This document shows positions 28,037-34,378 of a stretch of 64,000 nt of DNA, in pieces. Origin of the DNA: Rhodoferax sp. PAMC 29310 (GTDB lineage Bacteria; Pseudomonadota; Gammaproteobacteria; Burkholderiales; Burkholderiaceae_C). The notes beneath the pieces are model-generated. The model had not been told where the DNA came from and made no database searches. It saw only the letters and a program-made list of their open reading frames with translations. The stretch covers positions 1,364,001 to 1,428,000 of the forward strand of contig NZ_CP072852.1 in the NCBI RefSeq assembly GCF_017948265.1, given 5' to 3'. How positions within the stretch are numbered: the stretch's first letter is position 1; the number at the start of each line of letters is the position of its first letter. The position numbers and the translations under genes were made by a program.

Positions 28037-28756
28037 ATGAACCCCATCACCTTAAAAGTCGCATGCTCCAGTTGCAATCTGAAGGAGCTGTGTATGCCAC
28101 TTGGATTGACGCCGGACGAATTGGACCGTGTCGACGAAGTGGTGGCGGCGCGACGCAAAGTCAAGCGAGGTACAACGCTGTTTCGAACCGGTGAGAGGTT
28201 CACCAGTCTGTACGCCATTCGCACTGGTTTTTTCAAAACCAGCGTCGTCTCTGAAGATGGCAAGGACCAAGTGACCGGGTTTCAGATGGCTGGAGAAATC
28301 ATTGGGCTGGATGGCATCGTGAATGACCAACACACTTGTGACGCTGTTGCCTTGGAAGATGCCGAGGTATGCGTCATGCCTTTTAATCGCGTTGAAGAAA
28401 TCTCGCGGGAAGTGATTTCATTACAGCGCCATGTGCACAAAATCATGAGCCGCGAAATTGTGCGTGAGCACGGCGTGATGTTGCTGCTGGGCAGCATGCG
28501 CGCAGAAGAGAGACTGGCCGCGTTTTTGCTGAATCTGGTTCAACGATTAAACGCCCGTGGGTTTTCAAAAACCGAATTGGTCCTGCGCATGACGCGCGAG
28601 GAAATTGGAAGTTACCTGGGCTTGAAACTGGAAACCGTGAGCCGCACGTTTTCGAAGTTTGTGGAAGACGGCATTGTGGAAGTCAAACAGCGCCACATTC
28701 GTATTGTGGATGCCGAGATGTTGAAAGACATCGTCAACCCCAAAGCCTGCAATTGA
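28037..28756 (+). CDS. fnr: Fnr-type anaerobic transcriptional regulator
   Basis: The chosen start, ATG 28037 (MNPITLKVAC), gives 239 residues, the family length. Four cysteines that could bind a [4Fe-4S] cluster are Cys10, Cys13, Cys19 and Cys101 (CSSCNLKELC and NDQHTC), as in oxygen-sensing Fnr. The cyclic-nucleotide-like beta domain is followed by a dimerisation helix and the helix-turn-helix TREEIGSYLGLKLETVSRTFSKF, in which E-xx-SR contacts TTGAT half-sites. It diverges from hemN with two candidate Fnr boxes between them. A strong terminator follows at 28776. Confidence 0.94.
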   Translation: MNPITLKVACSSCNLKELCMPLGLTPDELDRVDEVVAARRKVKRGTTLFRTGERFTSLYAIRTGFFKTSVVSEDGKDQVTGFQMAGEIIGLDGIVNDQHTCDAVALEDAEVCVMPFNRVEEISREVISLQRHVHKIMSREIVREHGVMLLLGSMRAEERLAAFLLNLVQRLNARGFSKTELVLRMTREEIGSYLGLKLETVSRTFSKFVEDGIVEVKQRHIRIVDAEMLKDIVNPKACN

Positions 28757-28775
28757 TCACACAGACCCATTAAAG

Positions 28776-28800
28776 AAAGCCGGATCATCCGGCTTTTTTT
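28776..28800 (+). terminator. Rho-independent terminator after fnr
   Basis: A perfect 10-bp stem AAAGCCGGAT / ATCCGGCTTT with a one-base apex, followed by a T-run, lies 20 bases after the fnr stop. Confidence 0.85.
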
Positions 28801-28852
28801 GTGGGCGCCCCGCGGTCTGTAGTTCGCAGGGAGCCCAACTTTGAGCCCGCAG

Positions 28853-29308
28853 TTACTTGGGCATGATCACGCTGTCAATCACGTGGATCACGCCATTGTC
28901 AGCCACGATGTCTGTCGCAGTGACCTTGGCGCCATCCACCATGACACCTCCCATAGTTTTGACAGTGATCTCAGAACCCTGAACAGTTTTGACTTTGCCG
29001 GCTTTGACATCGGCAGCCATCACTTTGCCGGGCACCACGTGGTAGGTCAATACCGAAGTCAGCTTGGCTTTGTCTTTCAACAGCGCATCAAGATCAGCTT
29101 TCGGAATTTTGGCGAAGGCCGCATCAGTCGGGGCAAACACGGTGAACGGGCCTGGGCCTTTCAACGTGTCAATCAAACCGGCAGCGGTCAACGCCGTGGC
29201 CAGGGTTTTGAAAGTCCCAGCAGAAACAGCGGTGTCAACAATGTCCTTCGCTTGAACAGAAAAAGCGACGCCAAAAGCCAACGCGGTTGCAAGAATGGTT
29301 TTTTTCAT
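28853..29308 (-). CDS. Secreted fasciclin-domain protein
   Basis: The 151-residue precursor has a signal peptide ([20 protein letters not shown], cleavage after VQA) and a single FAS1 domain. The two conserved FAS1 regions are visible: [17 protein letters not shown] (H1) and [11 protein letters not shown] followed by [13 protein letters not shown] (H2). Such proteins are exported and involved in adhesion or matrix contacts, although bacterial roles are poorly known. It has a good ribosome-binding site (GGAG just before the start). The upstream region is AT-rich and likely holds its promoter. Confidence 0.93.
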   Translation of the reverse strand: MKKTILATALAFGVAFSVQAKDIVDTAVSAGTFKTLATALTAAGLIDTLKGPGPFTVFAPTDAAFAKIPKADLDALLKDKAKLTSVLTYHVVPGKVMAADVKAGKVKTVQGSEITVKTMGGVMVDGAKVTATDIVADNGVIHVIDSVIMPK

Positions 29309-29632
29309 GGAGCTCTCCTAAAAATGAATGTCAGGTATGACGCGTCAAAGATGTGACGTGGCCGAATAATACAACCAATAAGTATCCATAATTTCTTTAT
29401 GGTTTAAATTATTACTAATTGGTATCTTTATGAGTTGAAAAGAACCATTGGCTGAACTAACCTCAGAAATGCCTCGCTTCAAGAGCGTATTGCCCATCTA
29501 CCGGCTTGAACATTGTTCAGCGACGACGCACCACTCGCAACAAGGTTTGACAAAAACTATACGGTTGGTTACGGCAACCTCTTCCTTGTCAAGCCTTGGA
29601 AATTGGGTCGTCCATCGCAGCAACAATGTCAC
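29309..29632. other. Intergenic region between divergent fasciclin and cation-transporter genes
   Basis: No gene was found here. The stretch 29370-29440 is strongly AT-rich and contains an imperfect inverted repeat built from CCAATAAGTATC and ctAATTGGTATC-like arms. This may serve the fasciclin promoter. Confidence 0.35.
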
Positions 29633-29658
29633 TTGACACTGGAGTGACTAAAGGGTTC
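29633..29658 (+). promoter_or_regulatory. MerR-family (CadR/PbrR-like) operator-promoter
   Basis: A TTGACA -35 element overlaps the dyad ACACT..AGTGACT..AGGGT (29636-29656), with the pattern of heavy-metal MerR regulators such as CadR and PbrR. These sit in an over-long spacer between the -35 and -10 boxes. The element starts 52 bases upstream of the transporter start. No merR-type gene is present in the window, so the regulator would act from elsewhere. Confidence 0.5.
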
Positions 29659-29684
29659 CCAATAGAGTCAATTTAAGGAGAACC

Positions 29685-30338
29685 ATGTCTGCTCACTGCT
29701 GCGAACACGAAACACCCACCGCATCGTCCTTCGAAAACATGGATCGGTACCGGCGAATCCTGTGGATTGCCTTGATCATCAACGCCTTCATGTTTTTGGT
29801 GGAGATCTTGGCGGGTTACACCTCGGGTTCGCTGTCGCTATTTGCTGATGCGATTGACTTCGCCGGCGACGCTGCCAACTACGCCGTGTCTCTTGCAGTC
29901 TTGTCGGCGGCCTTGGTTTGGCGCGCCCGCGCCGCAATGGTGAAGGCGCTCAGCATGATCGCCTTTGGACTGTTCATTCTGACGCGGGCGGCGTGGGCCG
30001 CCCTGAACGGCGCCGTGCCAGACGCGCCGACCATGGGAGCGATCGGTTTGGTAGCACTGGTAGCCAATGTGGCCGTTGCCTGGATGCTGTACGCGTTTCG
30101 TGAGGGTGACGCCAACATGCGCAGCGTCTGGCTGTGCTCACGCAACGACGCCATTGGCAACCTAGCGGTAATGGCCGCCGCCGTGGGTGTATTTGGCACC
30201 GGGCAAGCATGGCCTGACGCGGTGGTGGCTGCGATCATATCCGGTCTGGCCTTGCATGGCGGCTGGCAGGTGCTGCGCCAGGCCCGCACCGAACTGGCGG
30301 CTGGCCCAGCCAATCATGAGCACGGTGACGCGGGCTGA
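29685..30338 (+). CDS. Cation transporter, CDF-like
   Basis: The 217-residue inner-membrane protein has about six hydrophobic segments: ILWIALIINAFMFLVEILAGYTSGSLSLFADAIDFAGDAANYAVSL contains the typical cation-diffusion-facilitator motif of aspartates flanking a helix. It is shorter than standard CDF proteins and seems to lack the cytoplasmic C-terminal domain. Short N-terminal (HCCEH) and C-terminal (NHEHGDAG) motifs may bind metal. Likely role: export of a divalent heavy metal, fitting the MerR-type operator just upstream. The metal is not known. The ribosome-binding site is AAGGAG. Confidence 0.83.
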   Translation: MSAHCCEHETPTASSFENMDRYRRILWIALIINAFMFLVEILAGYTSGSLSLFADAIDFAGDAANYAVSLAVLSAALVWRARAAMVKALSMIAFGLFILTRAAWAALNGAVPDAPTMGAIGLVALVANVAVAWMLYAFREGDANMRSVWLCSRNDAIGNLAVMAAAVGVFGTGQAWPDAVVAAIISGLALHGGWQVLRQARTELAAGPANHEHGDAG

Positions 30339-30350
30339 AATAGCTACTTA

Positions 30351-30395
30351 TTTGATAGCTGCCTTCGCTTACTCCATATGCCTATAGTGCCATTT
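30351..30395 (+). repeat. Dispersed ~47-bp element, intergenic copy
   Basis: This copy begins TTTGATAGCTGCCTTCGC and ends CTATAGTGCCATTT. It lies between the cation transporter and the ferredoxin gene and supplies the DNA just upstream of the ferredoxin -10 box. It is preceded by AAATAGCTACTTA, which looks like a partial inverted start of the same element. Confidence 0.6.
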
Positions 30396-30405
30396 CTCAT
30401 CACAA

Positions 30406-30411
30406 TATAAT
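30406..30411 (+). promoter_or_regulatory. -10 box immediately before the ferredoxin start
   Basis: A perfect TATAAT lies only 6 bases before the ATG at 30418, and no ribosome-binding site is visible. Transcription from this box would begin at or next to the ATG, giving a leaderless mRNA. The matching -35 region is weak. Confidence 0.45.
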
Positions 30412-30417
30412 ACTGGC

Positions 30418-30714
30418 ATGAATGCCCCAGACGCACCACTTTTTTATACAGCGATCACCGAACCCGACCAGCAACAATTTGACGCATGGACCGAGCAACC
30501 CCTGCTAGTCTCCATGGAGCAAGGCGGCATCGATTGGCCCAGCTCTTGCCGGGGCGGCAACTGCCGAACCTGTATCGGAAAGCTCTCGAAAGGGTCGGTT
30601 CGTTACGAGATGGAATGGCCTGGCCTGAGTGCCGAAGAGAAGGCTGAGGGCTACGTCCTGCCTTGTGTGGCCTACCCTTGCTCAGACCTCACGTTGGGTC
30701 GAGAAGACCTATGA
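30418..30714 (+). CDS. Plant-type [2Fe-2S] ferredoxin
   Basis: The 98-residue electron-transfer protein has the cluster motif SCRGGNCRTC (C-x4-C-x2-C) at about residues 43-51 and a fourth cysteine in VLPCVAYP near 83. This is the standard arrangement for plant-type ferredoxins. It stands alone between unrelated genes, so its partner is unknown. Its 3' end overlaps the end of the converging rbgA gene by 6 bases. Confidence 0.9.
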   Translation: MNAPDAPLFYTAITEPDQQQFDAWTEQPLLVSMEQGGIDWPSSCRGGNCRTCIGKLSKGSVRYEMEWPGLSAEEKAEGYVLPCVAYPCSDLTLGREDL

Positions 30715-31668
30715 CGCCGACCGCGAGTCGGGCCTGGGGACTTTCTTGAACCGAATTTTTCGGTCCAGCTCAATGGCATCTTTCTTCACCTGACGCTCAG
30801 CATCCATCTTCTGCCCTGCGGCCAACCACTCTGCAAACTCCTCTGGCGTTTCCAGCGTGATGCGTCCCATTAGAGCGGCGCGGAAATCGTAGATGGCAAT
30901 TTCTGCCGCTTTCTGAAGATTTATCTTCTTGCCGCCCTGCAACGCGCCCCGCTTTCGGCCAATAGCCTCCAGCAAAACCTCATCGGTCATTTGGGCCACG
31001 CCCTCGAGCTTGAAACGGCCCTCGACATTGGCCGGGTAGTGGGCAATCAAGTAATTCAAAAGCTCGAGCGCCACCTCTTCTTCATTGAAGGCATTACGCC
31101 CAATGGCGCCGCTGGCCGCCAGGTTGTAGCCACTTTTGGCAACAATGATGCGCGGCCAAAGTACGCCCGGCGTGTCATAGAGGTAGAAGTCGTCGGCCAT
31201 CGAAATCCGCTGCTCCAACTTGGTAATACCGGCTTCATCGCCTGTCTTGGCCGCCCGCTTGCCCGCCAAAGTATTGATCAATGTGGATTTACCCACGTTG
31301 GGAATCCCGCAAATCAGCACCCGCATGGGTTTGACCATGCCACCCCGGTTTGGCGCCAGCGCGAAACACGCAGTTGCCAACGCTTTGGCAGGCGCCGTCA
31401 TGCTCGCATCCAGGCCAATGGCCTTGGTATCGGGCAGTTGGTTGTAGTGGGCCAGCCACTGATCTGTGCGCACCGGGTCGGCCAAATCTTGCTTGTTCAG
31501 CACCTTGAGCGCGGGTTTGCCCGCCGTCAACTCCGCCAGCATCGGGTTCGCACTTGAACCCGGCAAGCGCGCATCCAGAAGTTCGATCACGACATCAATA
31601 TTCTTGATGCGATCGCCGATGGCCTTTTTGGTCAAATGCATATGACCAGGGAACCATTGAATAGCCAT
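30709..31668 (-). CDS. rbgA: Ribosome biogenesis GTPase RbgA/YlqF
   Basis: The 319-residue protein is a circularly permuted GTPase: the G4 motif NKQDL (about residue 58) precedes G1 GIPNVGKSTLINTL (about residue 118) and G3 DTPGV (about residue 163). This order is diagnostic. The N-terminus MAIQWFPGHMHLTKKAI is the family signature. RbgA assists late assembly of the large ribosomal subunit. A C-terminal basic tail is present. The start at 31668 is supported by this N-terminal motif. Confidence 0.93.
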   Translation of the reverse strand: MAIQWFPGHMHLTKKAIGDRIKNIDVVIELLDARLPGSSANPMLAELTAGKPALKVLNKQDLADPVRTDQWLAHYNQLPDTKAIGLDASMTAPAKALATACFALAPNRGGMVKPMRVLICGIPNVGKSTLINTLAGKRAAKTGDEAGITKLEQRISMADDFYLYDTPGVLWPRIIVAKSGYNLAASGAIGRNAFNEEEVALELLNYLIAHYPANVEGRFKLEGVAQMTDEVLLEAIGRKRGALQGGKKINLQKAAEIAIYDFRAALMGRITLETPEEFAEWLAAGQKMDAERQVKKDAIELDRKIRFKKVPRPDSRSAS

Positions 31669-31690
31669 TATTTGTCCTTATCGTGGCAAG

Positions 31691-31731
31691 CAATGGTGCG
31701 CCACCGCACCAATAATGCCGATGGCGCATTG
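31691..31731. terminator. Hairpin between patatin and rbgA genes
   Basis: CAATGGTGCGCCA (31691-31703) pairs with TGGCGCATTG (31722-31731) with a three-base bulge. No T-run follows, so it may act as a weak terminator or an mRNA end. Confidence 0.3.
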
Positions 31732-31802
31732 TCCCCTGCTTGAGAGGCGGTCAGCGCATCCAGTCAAAACAACACGTTGACCGGGATAAAAGCGCGGCCA
31801 GC

Positions 31803-32717
31803 CTAGCGAGACTTCGCCTCTATGGCTGCTTTTAGCCGGGGCAGCATAGCCTGCATGGCCGCTCGGCCAGCCAAAATGGAGCGGCGCCGGGTACTAAAGT
31901 CGGAACTGCCCACGCCCACCAACGACGGACGCACGACAACATCAGCATCCTTCAATTCAAAGTCATTGATGCTTTTTCCCATGATGGCAAAGGTTTGCAT
32001 CAAAATCTGCAAGGTATCGGTCGCGGGATTCCCCTCTGGCGAGCTGGAAATGTCCACGGCGATGACCAACTCCGCCCCCATTTGTTGTGCGTACCTCACT
32101 GGCACGGGAGACACCAGTCCGCCATCGACATATTCACGCCCTGAAATCTTGACCGGCTGGAACAACGCGGGCACGGCACTGGACGCTCGAACAGCCGTGG
32201 CTGTGTCGCCCCGGCGAAACAACACGCCAACACCGCTATTTAAATCGGTGGCGACAATGCCCAATGGCAGAGACATCGCTTCAATGGGTCGCCCATCCAC
32301 TTGGGCGCTGACATAGCGAGCCAGCGCTGCGCCGCGCAACATGCCCCGGCTGAAAATAGGAAGCGTCCAATCCGCAAAGGTGGCCTCTTCCATGGTTTCT
32401 GCGATCTGCTGAAGTTCAGCGCCCTTTTTACCATCCGCATACAAAGCAGCCACCAGGCTCCCCGCAGAGGTGCCAACAACCAGCGACGGTTGAATGCCCG
32501 CCTCTTCCAGCACTTGAATCACGCCTACATGGGCAAACCCACGCGCGGCACCGCCGCCCAGTGCGAGTCCAATTCGAGGCGCTTTTTTAACGACGATCAG
32601 GGGCGCAGCAGCAGGGGCCGCTGGCGCAGTCGGGGCGGGAACCGTTGCGCAGCCCCAAAGTGATGCCACACACAGACCTACCAATACGGGTCGCCAAAAT
32701 GCTCTTTGAAATTTCAT
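31803..32717 (-). CDS. Patatin-like phospholipase, lipoprotein
   Basis: The 304-residue protein starts with a lipoprotein signal peptide ending LWGC (lipobox cysteine near residue 23), followed by an Ala-Pro linker. The patatin domain has the oxyanion motif GLALGGGAARGFAHVG (about residue 50), nucleophile motif GTSAGSL (about 83) and the catalytic aspartate in EYVDGGLVSPVP. It is expected at the outer membrane, facing the periplasm, and hydrolyses acyl esters. The start codon abuts the Fur-like site controlling the divergent gene. Confidence 0.92.
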   Translation of the reverse strand: MKFQRAFWRPVLVGLCVASLWGCATVPAPTAPAAPAAAPLIVVKKAPRIGLALGGGAARGFAHVGVIQVLEEAGIQPSLVVGTSAGSLVAALYADGKKGAELQQIAETMEEATFADWTLPIFSRGMLRGAALARYVSAQVDGRPIEAMSLPLGIVATDLNSGVGVLFRRGDTATAVRASSAVPALFQPVKISGREYVDGGLVSPVPVRYAQQMGAELVIAVDISSSPEGNPATDTLQILMQTFAIMGKSINDFELKDADVVVRPSLVGVGSSDFSTRRRSILAGRAAMQAMLPRLKAAIEAKSR

Positions 32718-32735
32718 TTAATGATAATGATTCGC
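32716..32735. promoter_or_regulatory. Candidate Fur box
   Basis: Adjacent hexamers TTTAAT, GATAAT and GATTCG match the GATAAT array of Fur sites in about two of three repeats. The site lies 44 bases upstream of the iron-binding-protein start and directly at the start of the divergent patatin gene. Confidence 0.5.
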
Positions 32736-32778
32736 GTTTGTGTTAGCATAATATTTTATCTTAAAGCACCTTCAAGCC

Positions 32779-33822
32779 ATGATGATCAAACACATTCCTG
32801 CGGCATGCGCTATTTTGTTCAGCTGCGTGAGCGGCTTCGCTCAAGAGCAGACTCTGAACATTTACTCGGCCCGTCACTACCCCACAGACGAAGCCCTGTA
32901 CACCAATTTCACCAATGCCACTGGCGTCAAAATCAACCGCGTCGATGCTGATGACGCAGGTATCTTGGCCCGTTTGAAAGCGGAAGGCACTTCCTCACCC
33001 GCTGATGTGATCTTGCTGGTTGACGCGTCCCGCTTGTGGCGCGGCGAGATCGAGGGACTGTTCCAGCCCATCAAATCCAAAGTTCTGGACGCCGCCATTC
33101 CCGCCCAATACCGCGGTAAGGTGAGCAGCGATGGCGGCACACCCTGGTTTGGCTTTTCCACCCGCGCTCGTGTCGTGGTTTACAACAAGGTCAAGGTCCA
33201 AAAGGAAGATGTGGACACCTACGAAGAGTTGGGCGACCCCAAGAACAAAGGCAAACTTTGCATCCGGTCTGGCTCCCACCCTTACAACCTGTCCTTGTTT
33301 GGTTCCGTCATTGAGCACATGGGCGAGCAAAACGCCGAAAACTGGCTCAAAGGCATGGTCGACAACATGGCGCGCAGCCCCAAAGGCGGCGACACGGACC
33401 AGATCAAAGGCGTGGCCTCTGGTGAGTGCGGCATTGCAGTCACGAACTCCTACTACCTTGCTCGCTTGATGCGCTCGGACAAGCCAGAAGACAAAGCGGT
33501 CGTGGATCGCATTGGCGTGGTTTTCCCCAACCAATCCAGTGGGGGAACCCACGTGAACATTGCGGGTGGAGCCGTCGCCAAAAATGCAAAGAACCCAGCC
33601 AATGCAGTGAAGTTCCTTGAGTACTTGGCCAGCGCACCGGCGCAAGACCATTTTGCCAATGGCAACAACGAGTGGCCGGTAGCCAATGGCGTGAAAATTA
33701 ACAACGCTGCACTGCAAGCCATGACAGGTGGATCTTTCAAGAGCGAAACAATCCCAATCAGCGTGGTTGGGATGAACCAAGTCAAGGTTCAGCAAATGCT
33801 TGATCGCGTGGGCTTCAAGTAA
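32779..33822 (+). CDS. Periplasmic ferric-iron-binding protein (FbpA/FutA type)
   Basis: The 347-residue precursor has a signal peptide (cleavage after SGFAQ) and a mature family 1 binding protein with LNIYSARHYPTDEALYTNFTNATGVKINRVDADDAGILARLKAEG, typical of ferric-binding proteins. The paired tyrosines of NSYYLARLM (about residue 223) and the YSARHY segment are likely iron ligands. It captures Fe3+ in the periplasm for an ABC importer, but no permease or ATPase gene is adjacent, so these must be elsewhere. The candidate Fur box upstream fits iron repression. Confidence 0.92.
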   Translation: MMIKHIPAACAILFSCVSGFAQEQTLNIYSARHYPTDEALYTNFTNATGVKINRVDADDAGILARLKAEGTSSPADVILLVDASRLWRGEIEGLFQPIKSKVLDAAIPAQYRGKVSSDGGTPWFGFSTRARVVVYNKVKVQKEDVDTYEELGDPKNKGKLCIRSGSHPYNLSLFGSVIEHMGEQNAENWLKGMVDNMARSPKGGDTDQIKGVASGECGIAVTNSYYLARLMRSDKPEDKAVVDRIGVVFPNQSSGGTHVNIAGGAVAKNAKNPANAVKFLEYLASAPAQDHFANGNNEWPVANGVKINNAALQAMTGGSFKSETIPISVVGMNQVKVQQMLDRVGFK

Positions 33823-33839
33823 GGCGCTTCTTTGCAACG

Positions 33840-33891
33840 GTTATCCTTGGTCGCTTTTTCCGATCGGGAAAAGCGACCAAATAAGGATAAC
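33840..33891 (+). promoter_or_regulatory. Long hairpin covering the DUF1499 ribosome-binding site
   Basis: Outer arms GTTATCCTT (33840-33848) and AAGGATAAC (33883-33891) pair perfectly. Inner arms GGTCGCTTTT (33849-33858) and AAAAGCGACC (33869-33878) also pair perfectly, and CCGATCGG closes the apex. Only an AAAT bulge interrupts the stem. The AAGGA ribosome-binding site of the next gene is in the 3' arm and the ATG begins two bases after it. It may end transcription of the iron-binding gene, or control translation of the next gene. Confidence 0.7.
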
Positions 33892-33892
33892 G

Positions 33893-34378
33893 ATGAAACT
33901 ATTAAGCATTGCCGCGACGCTTGTCATTGCACTAAGCGCCGGTGTTGTGATTGGCGGCCAAGTGGGCATCCTCAGTGGAAAAACCCCTGAAAACCTCGGC
34001 GTCAACGCGGGAAAACTCCACCCCCCCTCACTCAATCCCAACAGCGTCAGCAGTCAGGCTGCGCTATATCCAGAGCATCCGCAAAGAGAATACGCATCCA
34101 TTTCGCCTTTGACCTACTCAGGCGATGGAACTGCTGCAATGAGCAAATTGGCCCTGATACTGAAGAGCCAAAAGGGAACCAAGCTCATCACCTCTCAACC
34201 CGATTACCTGTATGCGCAGAGCACCACGGCGGTGCTCAAATTCACAGACGATGTGGAGTTTTGGCTCGACGGCCAGAATTCGGTGATTCAGGTACGCTCT
34301 GCGAGCCGATTGGGCCGCAAAGACTTTGGCGTGAACCGAGCCCGGATTGAAGCTATCCGGGCTCAATTCTCCTCTTAG
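33893..34378 (+). CDS. DUF1499 family exported or anchored protein
   Basis: The start chosen is the ATG at 33893 (MKLLSIAATLVIALSAGVVIGGQ), right after the hairpin; the frame is open further upstream but not protein-like. The 161-residue protein has one N-terminal hydrophobic segment (signal or anchor) and a C-terminal domain with TKLITSQPDYLYAQSTTAVLKFTDDVEFWLD and RSASRLGRKDFGVNRARIEAIRAQF, the hallmark of DUF1499. The family function is unknown. The stop overlaps the converging clpA stop. Confidence 0.85.
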   Translation: MKLLSIAATLVIALSAGVVIGGQVGILSGKTPENLGVNAGKLHPPSLNPNSVSSQAALYPEHPQREYASISPLTYSGDGTAAMSKLALILKSQKGTKLITSQPDYLYAQSTTAVLKFTDDVEFWLDGQNSVIQVRSASRLGRKDFGVNRARIEAIRAQFSS

